From Icerya purchasi (Eukaryota; Arthropoda; Insecta; Hemiptera; Monophlebidae): a stretch of 64,000 bases of DNA. Within the stretch, counting starts at the first letter, position 1. Each line of letters opens with the position of its first letter. Positions 1 through 11,600 of the stretch are shown piece after piece. The notes under the pieces are model-generated. The model had not been told where the DNA came from. It ran no database searches and saw only the letters and a list, made by a program, of their open reading frames with translations. The translations under genes were made by a program, and so were the position numbers. The stretch is taken from contig CM077115.1 of NCBI GenBank assembly GCA_039619475.1, positions 501,973,352-502,037,351 on the forward strand, written 5' to 3'.

Positions 1-240
1 GAAGTTACCGTATATAAAAAATAAAAGACCCACATTGTGAAAATTTAAAGAAAATCATTAAAAAACACCATATAACATTTTGTTATATAAGTTATACAGT
101 ATAAAAAATGATTGTTTTTAAATTTTATGAATTCATGAATCGGTATTTTGCGTAATGCAACCCTCCCCCAACTTGGCATGCTTGGGACGCCCCTGAATAC
201 ATTATTGATGCAAATTTTATTTTTTATATACGGTAACTTC
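1..240. mobile_element. Short TIR element (MITE-like), 240 bp
   Basis: Positions 1-26 (GAAGTTACCGTATATAAAA...) are the inverted complement of 215-240 (...ATATACGGTAACTTC). No coding content is seen. The left end coincides with the window edge, so the left target-site duplication cannot be checked and the element could extend further left. Confidence 0.65.
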
Positions 241-1312
241 CTAGCGGCCATAGTCACTAGAGACTATGATTATTAACAAACAAATACACGTATAAAAACA
301 AAAAAAAACAAACAAAAAACACAGAAAGATGATTAGTGAATCATACAAAAAATTGTATTATTTTTACTTTGTTATAGAAAGTTGATTACCGATAATTTTT
401 TTGAATTTTAAATTCTTTACAACTGTCCAGTTTTACCCTTTCACAAATGATGCAACTGCCGAGAACGGAAAAATTAATAAGTTAGCTCCTGTTCTGCAAA
501 TCGATGTGCGCTTTTGTCCGATGCGTTTTTATCACGTGCGCTTTTGTCCGGTCACCATTATTTTAATATTTGATTTGATTATATTTATTAGAAATTAATT
601 TTCTGAACCAAATTTGATCGAATTTTCTAATTGTGTGATTATTAGCGGAAAACAAATAAGCCGTTGTTAATTTCACTAAATTCCGGGACGCACCTTGGGA
701 GTAATTAAAAATTAAAAAGAAATAATATACATAAAGCGTTGTTCTTATTGTTTATGTAAATTGTGAATATTTGTAATGTATTACAAATTTAAAAAAAAAA
801 AAGAAGTTAAATCTATCGATTTTTTGAAATTATAATAGATATTATTAATCTGTCTGTGGTATTGTTTCAGAACTAGTCCCATTGCACTAAACGATAGAAC
901 TTTTCGCCAGAGTATATAGGAATTCGACCAATTTCTGGTTCTTAGGTCACATATATTTTTCCTTTCAAGACAAATCTCTCCAGTGAATAAGTTCACCCCG
1001 TACTAGATGGCTAAAAAATCGAGGACACATTAAACGCAGTTGGTATTCCGTCGAGCTTTTAGCATAAAACCTAGTTTCCACAGAGACAATCATTTTCGAT
1101 TAGTATTTTCCTAATCAATTAAAATTTTCGCTTTCTTTTATTTTATTTCGAAACCTTTACCCTGGTTTCGTCAAAAACAGTTTTCAGCTCTCTCTTGCCG
1201 AATATCAAAAACACTGCGGTCTGCATATGTTAGATATTATATAGTTCTTCTACGAATTCGTATGTTACCAGGCCAGATATCGAATGCTTTCAGAAAAATA
1301 CTTTCTTTATAT
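241..1312. other. AT-rich intergenic sequence
   Basis: No gene seen. The 15-mer GTGCGCTTTTGTCCG occurs twice, near 505 and 535, suggesting a small repeat or the end of an undescribed element. Poly-A runs occur near 300 and 790. Confidence 0.4.
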
Positions 1313-2226
1313 AATGGTTGGTCCAAAAATTTTGATTACAATCCTCGCACCGCGCGAAAATTAAGCTTGTAGCGTGCAATGTTTTACATTAATTCTGAAA
1401 ATTTCAGCTCGATAGCTTGAAATGGACGCTCGTACAGGCCATCCATGCAAAGTCGTATCAAAATCTGCCTAGATTCAGAGCGGGGTGAAAAAATTCGTGG
1501 TAACACATACAGTATCACCGTTGCAGATAAAAGAGCAACGTGGTTGAACAGTAGACACTCTGAACTAATGAAGGAAAAAAAAACAGTGCTGTTTAAAAGT
1601 TTTCTGCGTATGCACATTTGCTGTGTGTCAACGAAGTGATTTTCACATGAGATTTTTGATGCCAGTGTGTTTTCGTGAGAATGGGCACTGCGACAATGCT
1701 AAGCCGTATACGTCGAAACATAACGACCGAATTATTACGAAAACATAATATTGAGGTGTTGACACACCCTTCGTACAGTCCTGACGTCGCACCTTGTGAT
1801 TTTTGGCTCTTTCCAATATTCAAACAAGCCTGACGTGGCATAAGCAGTCCGCGCTTTTGATGACTTCCTTAAATGCGTTTCTTAGGTTGAGTTCGAGGAA
1901 AGTTTAAAGGTGAAATGGGTAGAAAACAAATGTTTGAAATATAAGCGACGATATTTTGAGAAAAATAAAAATGTAAACGACGACTGAAATGTATATTAAA
2001 ATTTTGTGACAAAATTGCGTTTTTTTAAACACGAAATCCTGAAAGCGGAATTTGATACGAATTTACGCGGATGGACCGCATGGGCGTCCATAACAAGCTA
2101 TTAAGCTGAAATTTTTAGAATTAATGTAAAACGTTCCACGCTACCAGCGTATGCAATTTAGTTTTCGTTGACTTATTTTTCCACACGATGCAAGGAGTGT
2201 GGCCAACATTTTGGACAAACCATTGC
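1313..2226 (+). mobile_element. Tc1/mariner-type element with about 150-bp TIRs (internally decayed)
   Basis: The left end AATGGTTGGTCCAAAAATTTT is mirrored at the right (reverse complement AATGGTTTGTCCAAAATGTT). Homology continues inward for about 150 bp, including TAGCGTG, TTTTACATTAATTCT and ATGGACGC, with a roughly 30-bp indel between arms. The interior holds the C-terminal end of a transposase (separate entry). TA dinucleotides flank both ends, but the exact TSD is blurred. Confidence 0.75.
1686..1987 (+). pseudogene. Tc1/mariner transposase C-terminal relic
   Basis: One frame reads HCDNAKPYTSK, then shifts to THPSYSPDVAPCDFWLFP, the DD(E/D) catalytic-core signature of mariner-like transposases. 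A later frame reads VKWVENKCLKYKRRYFEKN, a typical C-terminus. Stops and frameshifts separate these blocks, and the N-terminal half is missing. Confidence 0.75.
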
Positions 2227-4212
2227 GCATATATATTTTGAATAAAATCGGAGGGTCAGAACAATAAGTTATATTCATATTGAATCAAGGGATTAGCAGA
2301 AAACAAATTATTAAATTAGGTTAAATAATTGAAAAGCTTAGAAATACAAAACACCCCAGACACGTGGTTTGTAGATTATAATAAAGCTTTCGTCCGAGTT
2401 ATACGGAAATATTGGAATATATTAAAATGGCAATAAGCATACTTGACCAACTAATTAGATTTCAAATATGTAATGAGTTATCACGGCTTATATTTTTGAT
2501 TACAGTTTCGACTTCTTTCGCCAAAATTTTACTAAAAATTTCAACTAATTGTTTTTGTCGACTTCATAGATTATGACGATATTTTTTTCATTATCAGATT
2601 TTACGTAAAAGGCTCATATTATTGATCAAACTGCTAATTATCCTTGAGTTTTCAGACAATTTTAGATGCTGATTGATTATAATTCCGTATTTCTCTTTTC
2701 TGTATCTTTTTAATAAATTGAATAATATGAAAAATAAAGAACTTACGGCCGAAGTACACATAAATATGTAAAAAAATCGGCATTAGTCCAACAAGAAACG
2801 CAATTCCGGGTTATTTTAAAATTTGAGAAAATTAATTTTAACGAAAATTGTTTTAAAAGTAAACTGGTTGGAGATATTATTGAAATTACAATACATAGAA
2901 ATTTTTACAGGGAATACGGGTTATATATATATATATATTTTTTTTAAGGGACCGATTAGCTGTTTATTAAAAAGAAACAACGAAGACAGAAAAGACATGG
3001 GAGCAATTAATCAGGATATAGAACTTTATCAGAGATCCTGAGGATAATTAACAGTTTGAATAAGGAAATTAAAAAAATAACATTATAATTGAAGAAGTTG
3101 ACGAAAACAGCTTAACTCAGGTTTATTTTATATTCTGATGATGGACTGTATATCGACTATTCATTGCGGACCGTTTTAATATAAACAGGAAAACGCTAAA
3201 AGTTTTTAGTTTAATAAATGGACTACAATCACGAGAGATATACATTAAAAAATTTAGATAATTTACACAGTAAATAATTTTGGGGTTTATTAAAATCATA
3301 GAATATATTAAATCATTACATACTACTAATGGAGAAAGAGATTGAGAAACAGCTAGTTACATTTATTTATTTTACATTAAAATAAATATATTTAAAAATA
3401 AAATAATGAATCGATTACTTCGATAATGTAATGTTTTGTTTTTTTTAATAGCAAATATGAACTAGATAAAAATAATTATATTTCTATAAACCCGTAAACT
3501 TAAAGTACTTATGAACTGACGGAAATCATGTGAACCTATAATCGCAGACTATAATTTAAAGTCAAATATCTATTATATTTTTTATATAAATTAAAATTTT
3601 GACGGCAGAGTAATCGAATTGTAAGTGTTCATAATTTCTTGTAAATTTTTGTATATTAAAATTAATTTAATCTCGGTAATTCGACTAGAATAACTTTGTT
3701 ATAGTTACACATAATGTCCCCCTTTATAGCTTAGTCTAGTACATTATATTTAGTTGTTATTTCAGCTGTAAATTATAAAGTAATTTAGTAATGCAAAGGA
3801 ATATGAATTATACAAAGATTTTCTTAAACAAAAGAAAGAGAAATCGCACGAATATCAAATCATCTTCATAGAGATCATAATTAATCATAAATGCGGAGAA
3901 AAAGCGAATATCAAAATTAATTTCATTATCAGTCATTATTATTTATTTTTTTCCCCTAAAAGGACTTTATCAATATAAAGAGAATAGGTTTAGGGCGCTC
4001 GAAATCATTAAATATTGAAATTAAATTGAAACATTTTTTATAAAAATTTCTTAATTAAAATTAAGAATTTTAGGACGATTTTGGTAACGATTGGCAAGAA
4101 ATACTAATCGTATCAAATACGGAAATAGGATCTGTTAAGTTTAAATTAAATATTAAAATACAAATTAAATAATTCTTCTTTTTGTAAACATGAAACAATT
4201 ATTTCGAAATTT
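2227..4212. other. AT-rich sequence 3' of GID4, no gene recognised
   Basis: No recognisable coding block or element ends were found on either strand. If GID4 has a further 3' exon, it should lie here. Confidence 0.35.
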
Positions 4213-4449
4213 TTACCATTCTGAATTTCGGTGATAATAATATCCTTCTATAATTCCGGTACGTTTATGAAAGCATATATAATAAAAGCCTGCAAAACTA
4301 GCTCCATCGATTTCAGTAACTCGATGATCCGGAACTAAGAAGTGTTCTTTCCAACGCATAAATATGTGATCGGAATATTCTAAAACTCCATGATCAAAAT
4401 CGTCTGAATTAAAAGTGTCAGCAAATTGTAAAAATGCAGGAAACTTTCC
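4213..4449 (-). CDS. GID4: GID4 exon 3 (last visible exon)
   Basis: The acceptor is atttcag. The 78 codons encode [23 protein letters not shown] and [11 protein letters not shown] and end [11 protein letters not shown] before TAA. The stop overlaps a donor-like GGTAAAA, so the exon could instead splice onward from 4217. No convincing tail exon was found below 4213. Confidence 0.9.
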   Translation of the reverse strand, partial: GKFPAFLQFADTFNSDDFDHGVLEYSDHIFMRWKEHFLVPDHRVTEIDGASFAGFYYICFHKRTGIIEGYYYHRNSEW

Positions 4450-5496
4450 CTGAAATTAGTAAATTTCAACATAATGTATTTCTATAATTAATATAGTTAA
4501 ATTTACGAATGAAAAATATGAAAAATTTCGTTACGCGTTACGCGTTAAACGTAAGGTAGGTACGTATTTGTGTGTATGTGTAAGTATGTATAAGTGTCTG
4601 TGTGGGCCTAGTAGTATACTAAAATGAGTAAATGCATAGTCGCTTGTTATCGTGCTACAGATGCAGCCCAAATGAGTGCTATACTACTGTGTACGAAACT
4701 GGCGCCGCATATTATTGTCATTGCTCGGTATCGAACCCGAGATCTCCGGATCGGAAGTCAAGCGCTCTAGCCACCAGGCTAAACACGACGACATATATAT
4801 ATTTATATTTATTTTTATATGATTGCATATATTTTTATTAAAAGTATTAAATCAATTTTTCATAAGTAGGCTCTCGTGTTTGTAATGTATGATTTTACAC
4901 CGGTAAATAAAATTCACCCATTTTGTTCTTATTCGCTATAAATGAAATTGGTTATAAAAGTTATTTATTTTCAACTATTCATATATATAAAATTGAATAA
5001 AACTTCAGTTAGGTGTAAATATTTTCAAAAATTATAATTGACATGTTATGCAATATTAAAAAACTTGTTTATTTTTCATTTTAAATGATTTTCTCTTATT
5101 GAAAGTAATTTTTGGCTATTTTCACCTTTTCCCAGTTTGTTACGACAAAATTTCTAGTTCATTCCTAGCTGGGTGGCCACCGTAATCAAATTATATTATT
5201 TTAATTTGTATCTTAAATTTTTTGAATATCGTTTAAAATCCTATTTTCATACTTGTAATTAAATATCATCTCAAAGATCCAGAAAAACAAAAAAGTTAAG
5301 AACAGAATTTTACAGTTTTAAAGCCGCCATTTGATGACAATAATTAAAAGTATCGAAAACGCCCATAATTCAAGATCCAAAATTTATACTGATATCTGAT
5401 TAAACTGACTTCAAATGAAGTACTTTATCAATGGTTAAAATTACTACATCGTTATAACAAATACTCTGTATATTCAGACAGAAATTGATCTTTTAT

Positions 5497-5547
<51 letters not shown>

Positions 5548-7274
5548 CGGCCACTTTGGCCTCGCAAGGGGCTGTGCCCCTTGACCCCTCCTGCTTTCAT
5601 TCCTGTCTCTTTCTTTTCTATACTTTGTATAAAATTATCAAAATTTACAACGTAATTCTTACTGGCATCAACACACACAAAAAATAACATAACCACAAAA
5701 ATCCTATTCTAACATTTACCTTCCGTTATATAAAATTAAGACATTTTTTCGTTACATTTTTTGTTACATATTTCATTACATAAAATTGTGACATTTTTTA
5801 AATAACAATAATAAAAATCCTACAAAATATAACAAACGTTACATAAAATTGGGACATTTTTTTGGGACATTTAGCGTTACATAAAATTGGGACATTTAGC
5901 GTTACATAAAATTGGGACATTTAGCGTTACATAAAATTGGGACATTTAGCGTTACATAAAATTGGGACATTTTTCTGGGACATTTTTTTGGGACATTTTT
6001 TCGAATGGGGGGTAGCCTAAGAATTACGTTGTAATTAATATATATAAATAAATTTTACGAATAGGGAATAGATGTGAAAACATATTAAGCCACTTTATTA
6101 TTTTCGGTGTTTTTTTTTAAATTTTTACTTTGTATATTTTTAGATGTCCTGATCATTGTCAATACTCGTAATATTCTCTTTTTTATTTTTAATAATATGA
6201 AACGGGTTCAAAAAGTAACAATAATTATTTACGATTCGCGGGGAAATTTTAAAAAAATGTTGGCAAATGAATTTATGACAATATTTATTTACAGTGATTA
6301 GAATAAACTTTTTAATATTTCAGTGTAAAATGTTGCGCTCTATATTCTTAAAATACTTTCTTATAAATCAGTTTTATATTTATGTAAATATATTTGTTAC
6401 TGAGTTTTAGTAAGTTCATTTTAAAAATTACACTTCAATTAACAGTAGAATAAAAGTTCATATTGTTAAAGTGAAATAACAACAGTAAAACATTAATTTA
6501 TTTAGGTTATAATGTGGTCCGTTTACATACGACAAGAAGAAAAAAAAATGAATACGATAAGAATAATTTAATAGGACATTTTTATAAAATTCATTAATTG
6601 TTACAAATAGATCATATGCAAAACGATTTCAATAACTTTAATATAAAATAGTTTGGTAGATACTTTAACAACTTTTATGGAAATAACTAAAACGAAATTT
6701 ATTTTTAAATCTTTTAAATTTATATTATAATACTTTAAAAAATTATGATATGTATGATTTAATAAAATAAAAATGAAAATCGTAAAAGCTAATTACCCAA
6801 TGGCGTTTGTCAATACTTTCATTTGCATCCCATTTTCGAGTGAGAAAATGGTATTTTTCACCAATAATTTCACCATCGAAAAATGTTGTCAACGTCGGAT
6901 ATTCATCAGTCAAACCATGAATTTTTAAATAACCGCAGACATAAGAATCTTTAAAGTTAACATTCTGTAATTACATAGCGCATTATTAATACATTGCAAC
7001 AATGCGCAGGACGATATCACACAAAATATTTAACTAATATTAAGAAAACTAATTAGAAATTATATGTAAATATGTTTAAGTTTTTTTTTTTATAAATATC
7101 AGAAGGGAATATACAAACGTGTAAAATAACTTCAACATCATAATCTTTGCCTTTCGATTTTTGGTAACCGTGAAATTTTGAACCGTTGTATAAAGCATTA
7201 ATTCCTAAGCCACTTTTCCAATCAATCACATCACTGTTAACTATTTTTTTCGTAAATTTATTCCTTACGGGCAT
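4213..7274 (-). CDS. GID4: GID4 homolog, CTLH/GID E3 ligase substrate receptor (3 exons)
   Basis: Three exons, 7274-7119, 6964-6797 and 4449-4213, join in phase 0 to give 186 codons. Family knowledge: GID4/Vid24 is the beta-barrel receptor by which the CTLH/GID ubiquitin ligase binds Pro/N-degrons. Seen here: the start MPVR, then [53 protein letters not shown] and [11 protein letters not shown], in the same order and spacing as animal GID4. Joining exon 1 to exon 2 keeps the spacing between the VEV and CGYLKI blocks expected of the family. The first intron is 154 bp; the second is 2.35 kb and holds a SINE and a HINE-like element. The frame stops directly after NSEW, so the tail that follows this point in other animals is absent or lies in an exon I could not find. 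The start is an ATG with the family-typical MPVR. It is divergent from ANAPC4. Confidence 0.93.
4550..4797 (-). repeat. tRNA-derived SINE
   Basis: Read on the minus strand, the head at 4710-4790 contains an A-box-like TAGCCTGGTGGCTAGAGCG and a B-box-like GGTTCGATACC, with an anticodon-arm-like stretch between them, as in a tRNA. A body of about 150 bp follows. There is no intact cloverleaf with a CCA-ready acceptor, so this is a SINE rather than a tRNA gene. It lies in GID4 intron 2 in the same orientation as GID4. Confidence 0.65.
5544..6036 (-). mobile_element. HINE/DINE-1-like element, copy 1
   Basis: On the minus strand it starts TTACAACGTAATTCTTAGG, followed by a minisatellite of about five 25-bp units (key core ATGTCCCAATTTTATGTAACG, 5854-5975). 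The inverted copy of the start lies near 5650. Two hairpins close the element: CAAGGGGC...GCCCCTTG and GGCCAAAGTGGCC. Both ends sit in TA microsatellites. This layout (paired subterminal inverted repeats, minisatellite core, 3' hairpin, no TSD) is that of Helentron-associated elements such as DINE-1. It lies inside GID4 intron 2. Confidence 0.7.
6797..6964 (-). CDS. GID4: GID4 exon 2
   Basis: A 56-codon phase-0 exon with a ttacag acceptor and a gtaatt donor. It encodes [20 protein letters not shown] and [12 protein letters not shown], barrel strands highly conserved in the family. Confidence 0.93.
7119..7274 (-). CDS. GID4: GID4 exon 1
   Basis: The exon runs from the ATG (MPVR) to a CAC codon followed by a gtttgt donor, 52 codons, ending in phase 0. 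It carries the block [12 protein letters not shown] and the start of the barrel (DVEVIL). The donor is not a strong consensus but gives exact family spacing. Confidence 0.9.
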
Positions 7275-7721
7275 TTCTGAATTATATACGTGAATCGAAA
7301 GTATTACAAAAATACACCCACAACGCGCGCATCTAAAACTACCAAATAACGCGAAACACTTCAGAGATAAATTTGAGCATCTAAAATTTTTATTTCGATA
7401 TTATTATTTATGCTTGAAATCGATGATTCCAGTAATCATCTCGAATGAGACTTATTTAAAACGACTTTTTTAGAATATGTGTAATAAAAATATTAAGTAA
7501 TTAATAAAAAAAAATAATTATACAAATAGGTTCTATCAAAAACATATTTTTTTGATTTATGGAATTATTTTATTTCTTACTTGTATATATATAACATAAA
7601 AAATATTTAGAGCCGATATGGAAATATAGCAATTTTAATACAATATATATAGCTGGAGTTTTTTTTTTATTTACAGATACTATTTAATTTGTTTTTTGTT
7701 GGTTTTAAATGCGCAGTGTAA

Positions 7722-8328
7722 ATGTGCTTTCACACTAAGAGTGTCGAGTCCAGTCTCGTTTTCATCCGTCCGAGTCAGGACTCGTATGGATTCAACCGGT
7801 TGGCGAGTCTTCTCGAATCCTTTCTTTGTTTACATTTTATGTTTTTTCGTTGTATACATTTTGTCCCCCCCTTTTTTTTGTATTAAACTTTAATTTTTAT
7901 TTTGTTTATAGTGGCTGTGGAAAAACTGATTGTTCTTGTTCAAGGGAAAGATGAGATTATATTTGTTAATGTTACAAAACTCTTTATCTTCTAATAAATC
8001 TGGGAATAAATATGAAAATGAACCAAATTTGTTTCTCTTCAAATTGATAGGATGAACGTATGATCTTTTTTGATTTTTCCCTTTTTTATTAATAATTCGT
8101 TGTAGAATTGTAAAATTAACCTTATCTAAATCCATATTTTCGAAAACTAATAATTATTAATAACTTATATTAATGTATGTATTTTAAATATAACACTCTT
8201 CTAGAATACAAATTAGCCGAGTCGTGTCAAGGACTTGTACGGTGTAAAACACTCTGATTGGCCTGACTCGATTGACTTGGACGCGACTCGACTCGACTCG
8301 ACTCGACGGATTTGGTGTGAAAGCAGCC
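7722..8328. mobile_element. PIF/Harbinger-type deletion derivative
   Basis: The ends are ATGTGCTTTCACAC (left) and, reading inward from the right, GGCTGCTTTCACACC, flanked by a TAA target duplication typical of Harbinger. Subterminal GACTCG repeats occur on both sides (GACTCGACTCGACTCG near 8285). The interior keeps a minus-strand fragment of a Harbinger transposase. Confidence 0.72.
7890..8135 (-). pseudogene. HARBI1-like transposase N-terminal fragment
   Basis: The frame contains RSYVHPINLKRNKFGSFSYL followed by FPDLLEDKEF, resembling the conserved WVHPI...R...GEFHHLFPDL opening of Harbinger transposases. The catalytic part is absent. Confidence 0.6.
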
Positions 8329-8530
8329 TAATGTTTATGGATTGTTCCCGTCTGAATATTTGTTGCTGCTGAAGTACAATCATTTTTTTCTTTTGCCGGT
8401 TACCATATTGTTTTCAACTTCAAAAAGTTTTCGATTTTTACGTTGGGGGGTTATTTTCTTTTAGGTTGTATTCATTATTGTACTGTTGAAAGTTTGTTTT
8501 ATTAAAATATAATCGTTGAGAGAACAAGGT

Positions 8531-8645
8531 ATGTCTGTAATTAAAGGTATTTTGAGGCAGGTAGAAGAGAAATATTGCAGAAATGAAATTACCTGTTTGG
8601 AATGGTCTAATAAATTGGATTTAATTGCTGTAGCTAATGTTTTTG
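8531..8645 (+). CDS. ANAPC4: ANAPC4 exon 1
   Basis: ATG to G|gtattt, 38 codons plus one base (phase 1). It contains EITCLEWSNKLDLIAVAN, the first WD40-like blade of APC4. Confidence 0.88.
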
Positions 8646-11600
8646 GTATTTGATTTTTTTAGTTTTAATTATTGTTTTTAAGCGTTAATGTTTTTATAAT
8701 TTTGTAGAATACATTTTTGCGTTAATGATATTAAGTTTAAATGAATTGCGCAGTGTACCACTTAGTTTTGATCATTTTTGTTTTATAATGAATCGTTGAA
8801 TTCGGGAGAAACTTTTATTATAATTTTATCGACACATTGAAGTCAATCTGAAAAGTCGAGAAATTCAAATATTGATTACCATTTTTATTTGACGTATTTT
8901 TTATATTGTTTGATTTTCTACTTTTATTTTAAATTTTGGCTCTTATATTATTATTTTACGTAAGGCCCACATATTTTGTGTAAAATTGGATGGGACACTC
9001 TTTATACCTCGTGCCTGTAACATTTTATTTAATTCGAGATATTACTATGTATATAGTTCTTGATGTGCCTGAATATTATTTGAAAAGTGAATGAGATGAA
9101 AAAAAAAATTGAAAAATTAATGACACAAAAAAGTTTGAATTAAAATAAAAAAAAACGAATACTGAAACATGATAAAATATTCAAATAAGTATTTACTAAG
9201 ATACATTTTCGAAATAAGGAATGACGATCATTTTATTTAACGATGTTTTAAGCAATCTAATTCATTATATTTACATGTTCTGTTACATAGCGTAATTTAT
9301 ATTATTAAAGATTAAATCTAGCAAAATGAATCGAACTATGAAGATGATAAACTAATCTGATAGGTTAATAGAAAAAATATAGTTATGTAGTAGTTGTGAT
9401 GGATTTTAAAAGAATAACGCTAAATTAGCATGACAGAGTATTTTTGGAAATATTCAAGTGTTTTCGATTTCTACAGTTTTCGTTGAATATGATATGGCAA
9501 GGTTTGTAAAATGGTACAGTAGTAAGCTGCATTCACATTTTGATTATGAGGAACAAGCTGGAGGGCGTGGTTGTAGAATTTTGGCGTCGGAAATGTATCA
9601 TTCTTGCGCTACGCGTAGATACCGTAAAGACTTTAGTAGGGGACATTTCTATCACCTCAACTAGTTTTGATGTATCTGATGACCACGCGCATGTTGTCGT
9701 ACAAAAATGTTCAAGCTTTAATTTGTCGCTAGTTTTATTGATTGCTCAATTACAACATTTGTTTCAGCAGTTTTTGGACACCTTTGTATGTCATCATCAT
9801 CATCATCATTAGTGCTTTAGCCCCTAGGTTGATCCGCCTCATGCATTAATAGCCTCCGTGCAAGCCTGTCAGCTATTTATTCCTTTAATGCTGCGTGTGT
9901 AGATATACCGGCTTCTTTCAATACGATGTCCACGAGGATTATTTCTGGTCGACCGCGAGGTTGTTTCTCCATCATCTTCCCTTCTATAATTTCCTTCAGG
10001 ATATTTTGGTCCTGGCGTGGTGTATGTTCGAACCATTTCAGTCTCATTTTCCGAATCTTCTGTAGTATATTTCTTTTTTTGTTAATCCTGTCCAATGCCA
10101 AGATGTTGCTACCCACATCTCGAATGTCTGCACTTTATTTCGGTCTTTTTGTTTTCGTGTCCATGTTTCTGCTCCATACAGAGCCACTGGCCATACCTGA
10201 TTTTTCACTAGCCTATTGCGCCTTGATAATGACATCGTTTTCTGCGTAAACAGTCAATACTTATCCATAAACGTTTGTCTACCTAATGCGATGTGGCTAT
10301 TGATCTCTTGAGTACAGTCCATATTATGTGTTACTATCTGACCTAAGTATTTAAATTGTTCGATTACGTCATTCTCTACTTTTATGTTAATTTGCCGGGT
10401 AACCTTGCCAATTACTATGACCTCGGCCTTTTTCGTGTTAATCTTCATTCCATATTTTACAATGGCGGACCCATGGGTGAAGGGGGGCAAAAGAACCAAA
10501 GCCTCTGTGGAAAAAATTTGTTATAACAGAAACTTAATTTATGCTGTAAAAGATTTGTATAAATTTTATCTATAGATTTAATTATAACTAATAATGAATA
10601 CTGTTTTCTAGTAAAACTTCATATTACATTTTTATTTTATTTTAAACCCAACTGTCATCGACCTTTTTCTTATTTATTTTTAATTTTTATTTCGTAATGT
10701 AAATAAAAATCGAGTTCAGTGAGAAATATATATATTTAAACTTGTTCACGAACAAAGAATTCGTATCGGATTACTAACAAGAATAAAAAAGAAGTAAAGT
10801 CTAATAAAAATACTATGTTTCTTACTATTTCTAAACTACCATTTTAGCTATAATTTTCTAATTTTTTTATTATTCACCGAAAAATAGAACAAAATTTAAA
10901 TTAAATTGTAATAATTATGTATTTTTAAAACATTTTTAAATATCTAAAGAGGTCGGTATTTGATTTTCTTCATGAAACAAGGGGTATTTCTCAAATCTAC
11001 TGCCTACCGTAGAAGATTTACGTAATTATATAATCCTCCACTCCCACACTGTTCTTTTGGATCCGCCCTTGTATTTTATCATGATGGTATTTAGCCTATT
11101 AATCATTTTTGATAGCGTTTTGGCGCTGTCCGCCAGTAACACTTGATCATCGGCAAATTTAATTTCTTGTACCCGCTTACCGCCGATCTTAATTCCCTGT
11201 TTTGGTTCATTGAACATTTCTCTTGTAATCATTTCTACGAACACGTTGAATAATTCCGGTGAGAGAAGACATCCTTGTCTTACTCCTTTCTTTACCCTTG
11301 CGCCTTCAGAAATAATCCCATTGAATCTTATTGCTATAGAGATTATTAATTGTTGAAATTAAATTCTTCGGACATCTTATTCTGTTTAGTAACGGAAAAG
11401 AGCACGCCGCGGAACTTTATCAAAGGCTTTCTCATAGTCAATGAAAGCTACGTATAAACATCTACCATGATTAATCATGCGCCTTGCAATTGCATCTCGA
11501 GTCGAATAGCCTTTCCTGAAACCAAACTGTGTTTCCTTCAAATATTAGTCAAATTGCCGTTCCAATCGTTTTTTAATTATCCTGAGTAGTACTTTAGGTG

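Larger units (their letters stand above)
7275..8530. promoter_or_regulatory. GID4/ANAPC4 divergent intergenic region
   Basis: The 1,256 bp between the two start codons must hold both promoters and 5' UTRs. About half of it (7722-8328) is a Harbinger-type element. No TATA or initiator could be assigned with confidence. A ttttcttttag at about 8457-8467 could be an acceptor for a 5'-UTR intron of ANAPC4. Confidence 0.45.

Noticed and set aside
4710..4790. Possible tRNA gene on the minus strand
   Set aside because: A and B boxes are present but the acceptor stem does not pair and the sequence runs on into a SINE-like body.
5854..5975. Regular 25-bp repeats resembling a CRISPR array
   Set aside because: Units are contiguous with no unique spacers and lie inside an eukaryotic HINE-like element; the same unit occurs in three other copies.
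9540..9812. Plus-strand frame ending in six His codons
   Set aside because: The His run is the (CAT)n tail of the RTE element on the opposite strand.
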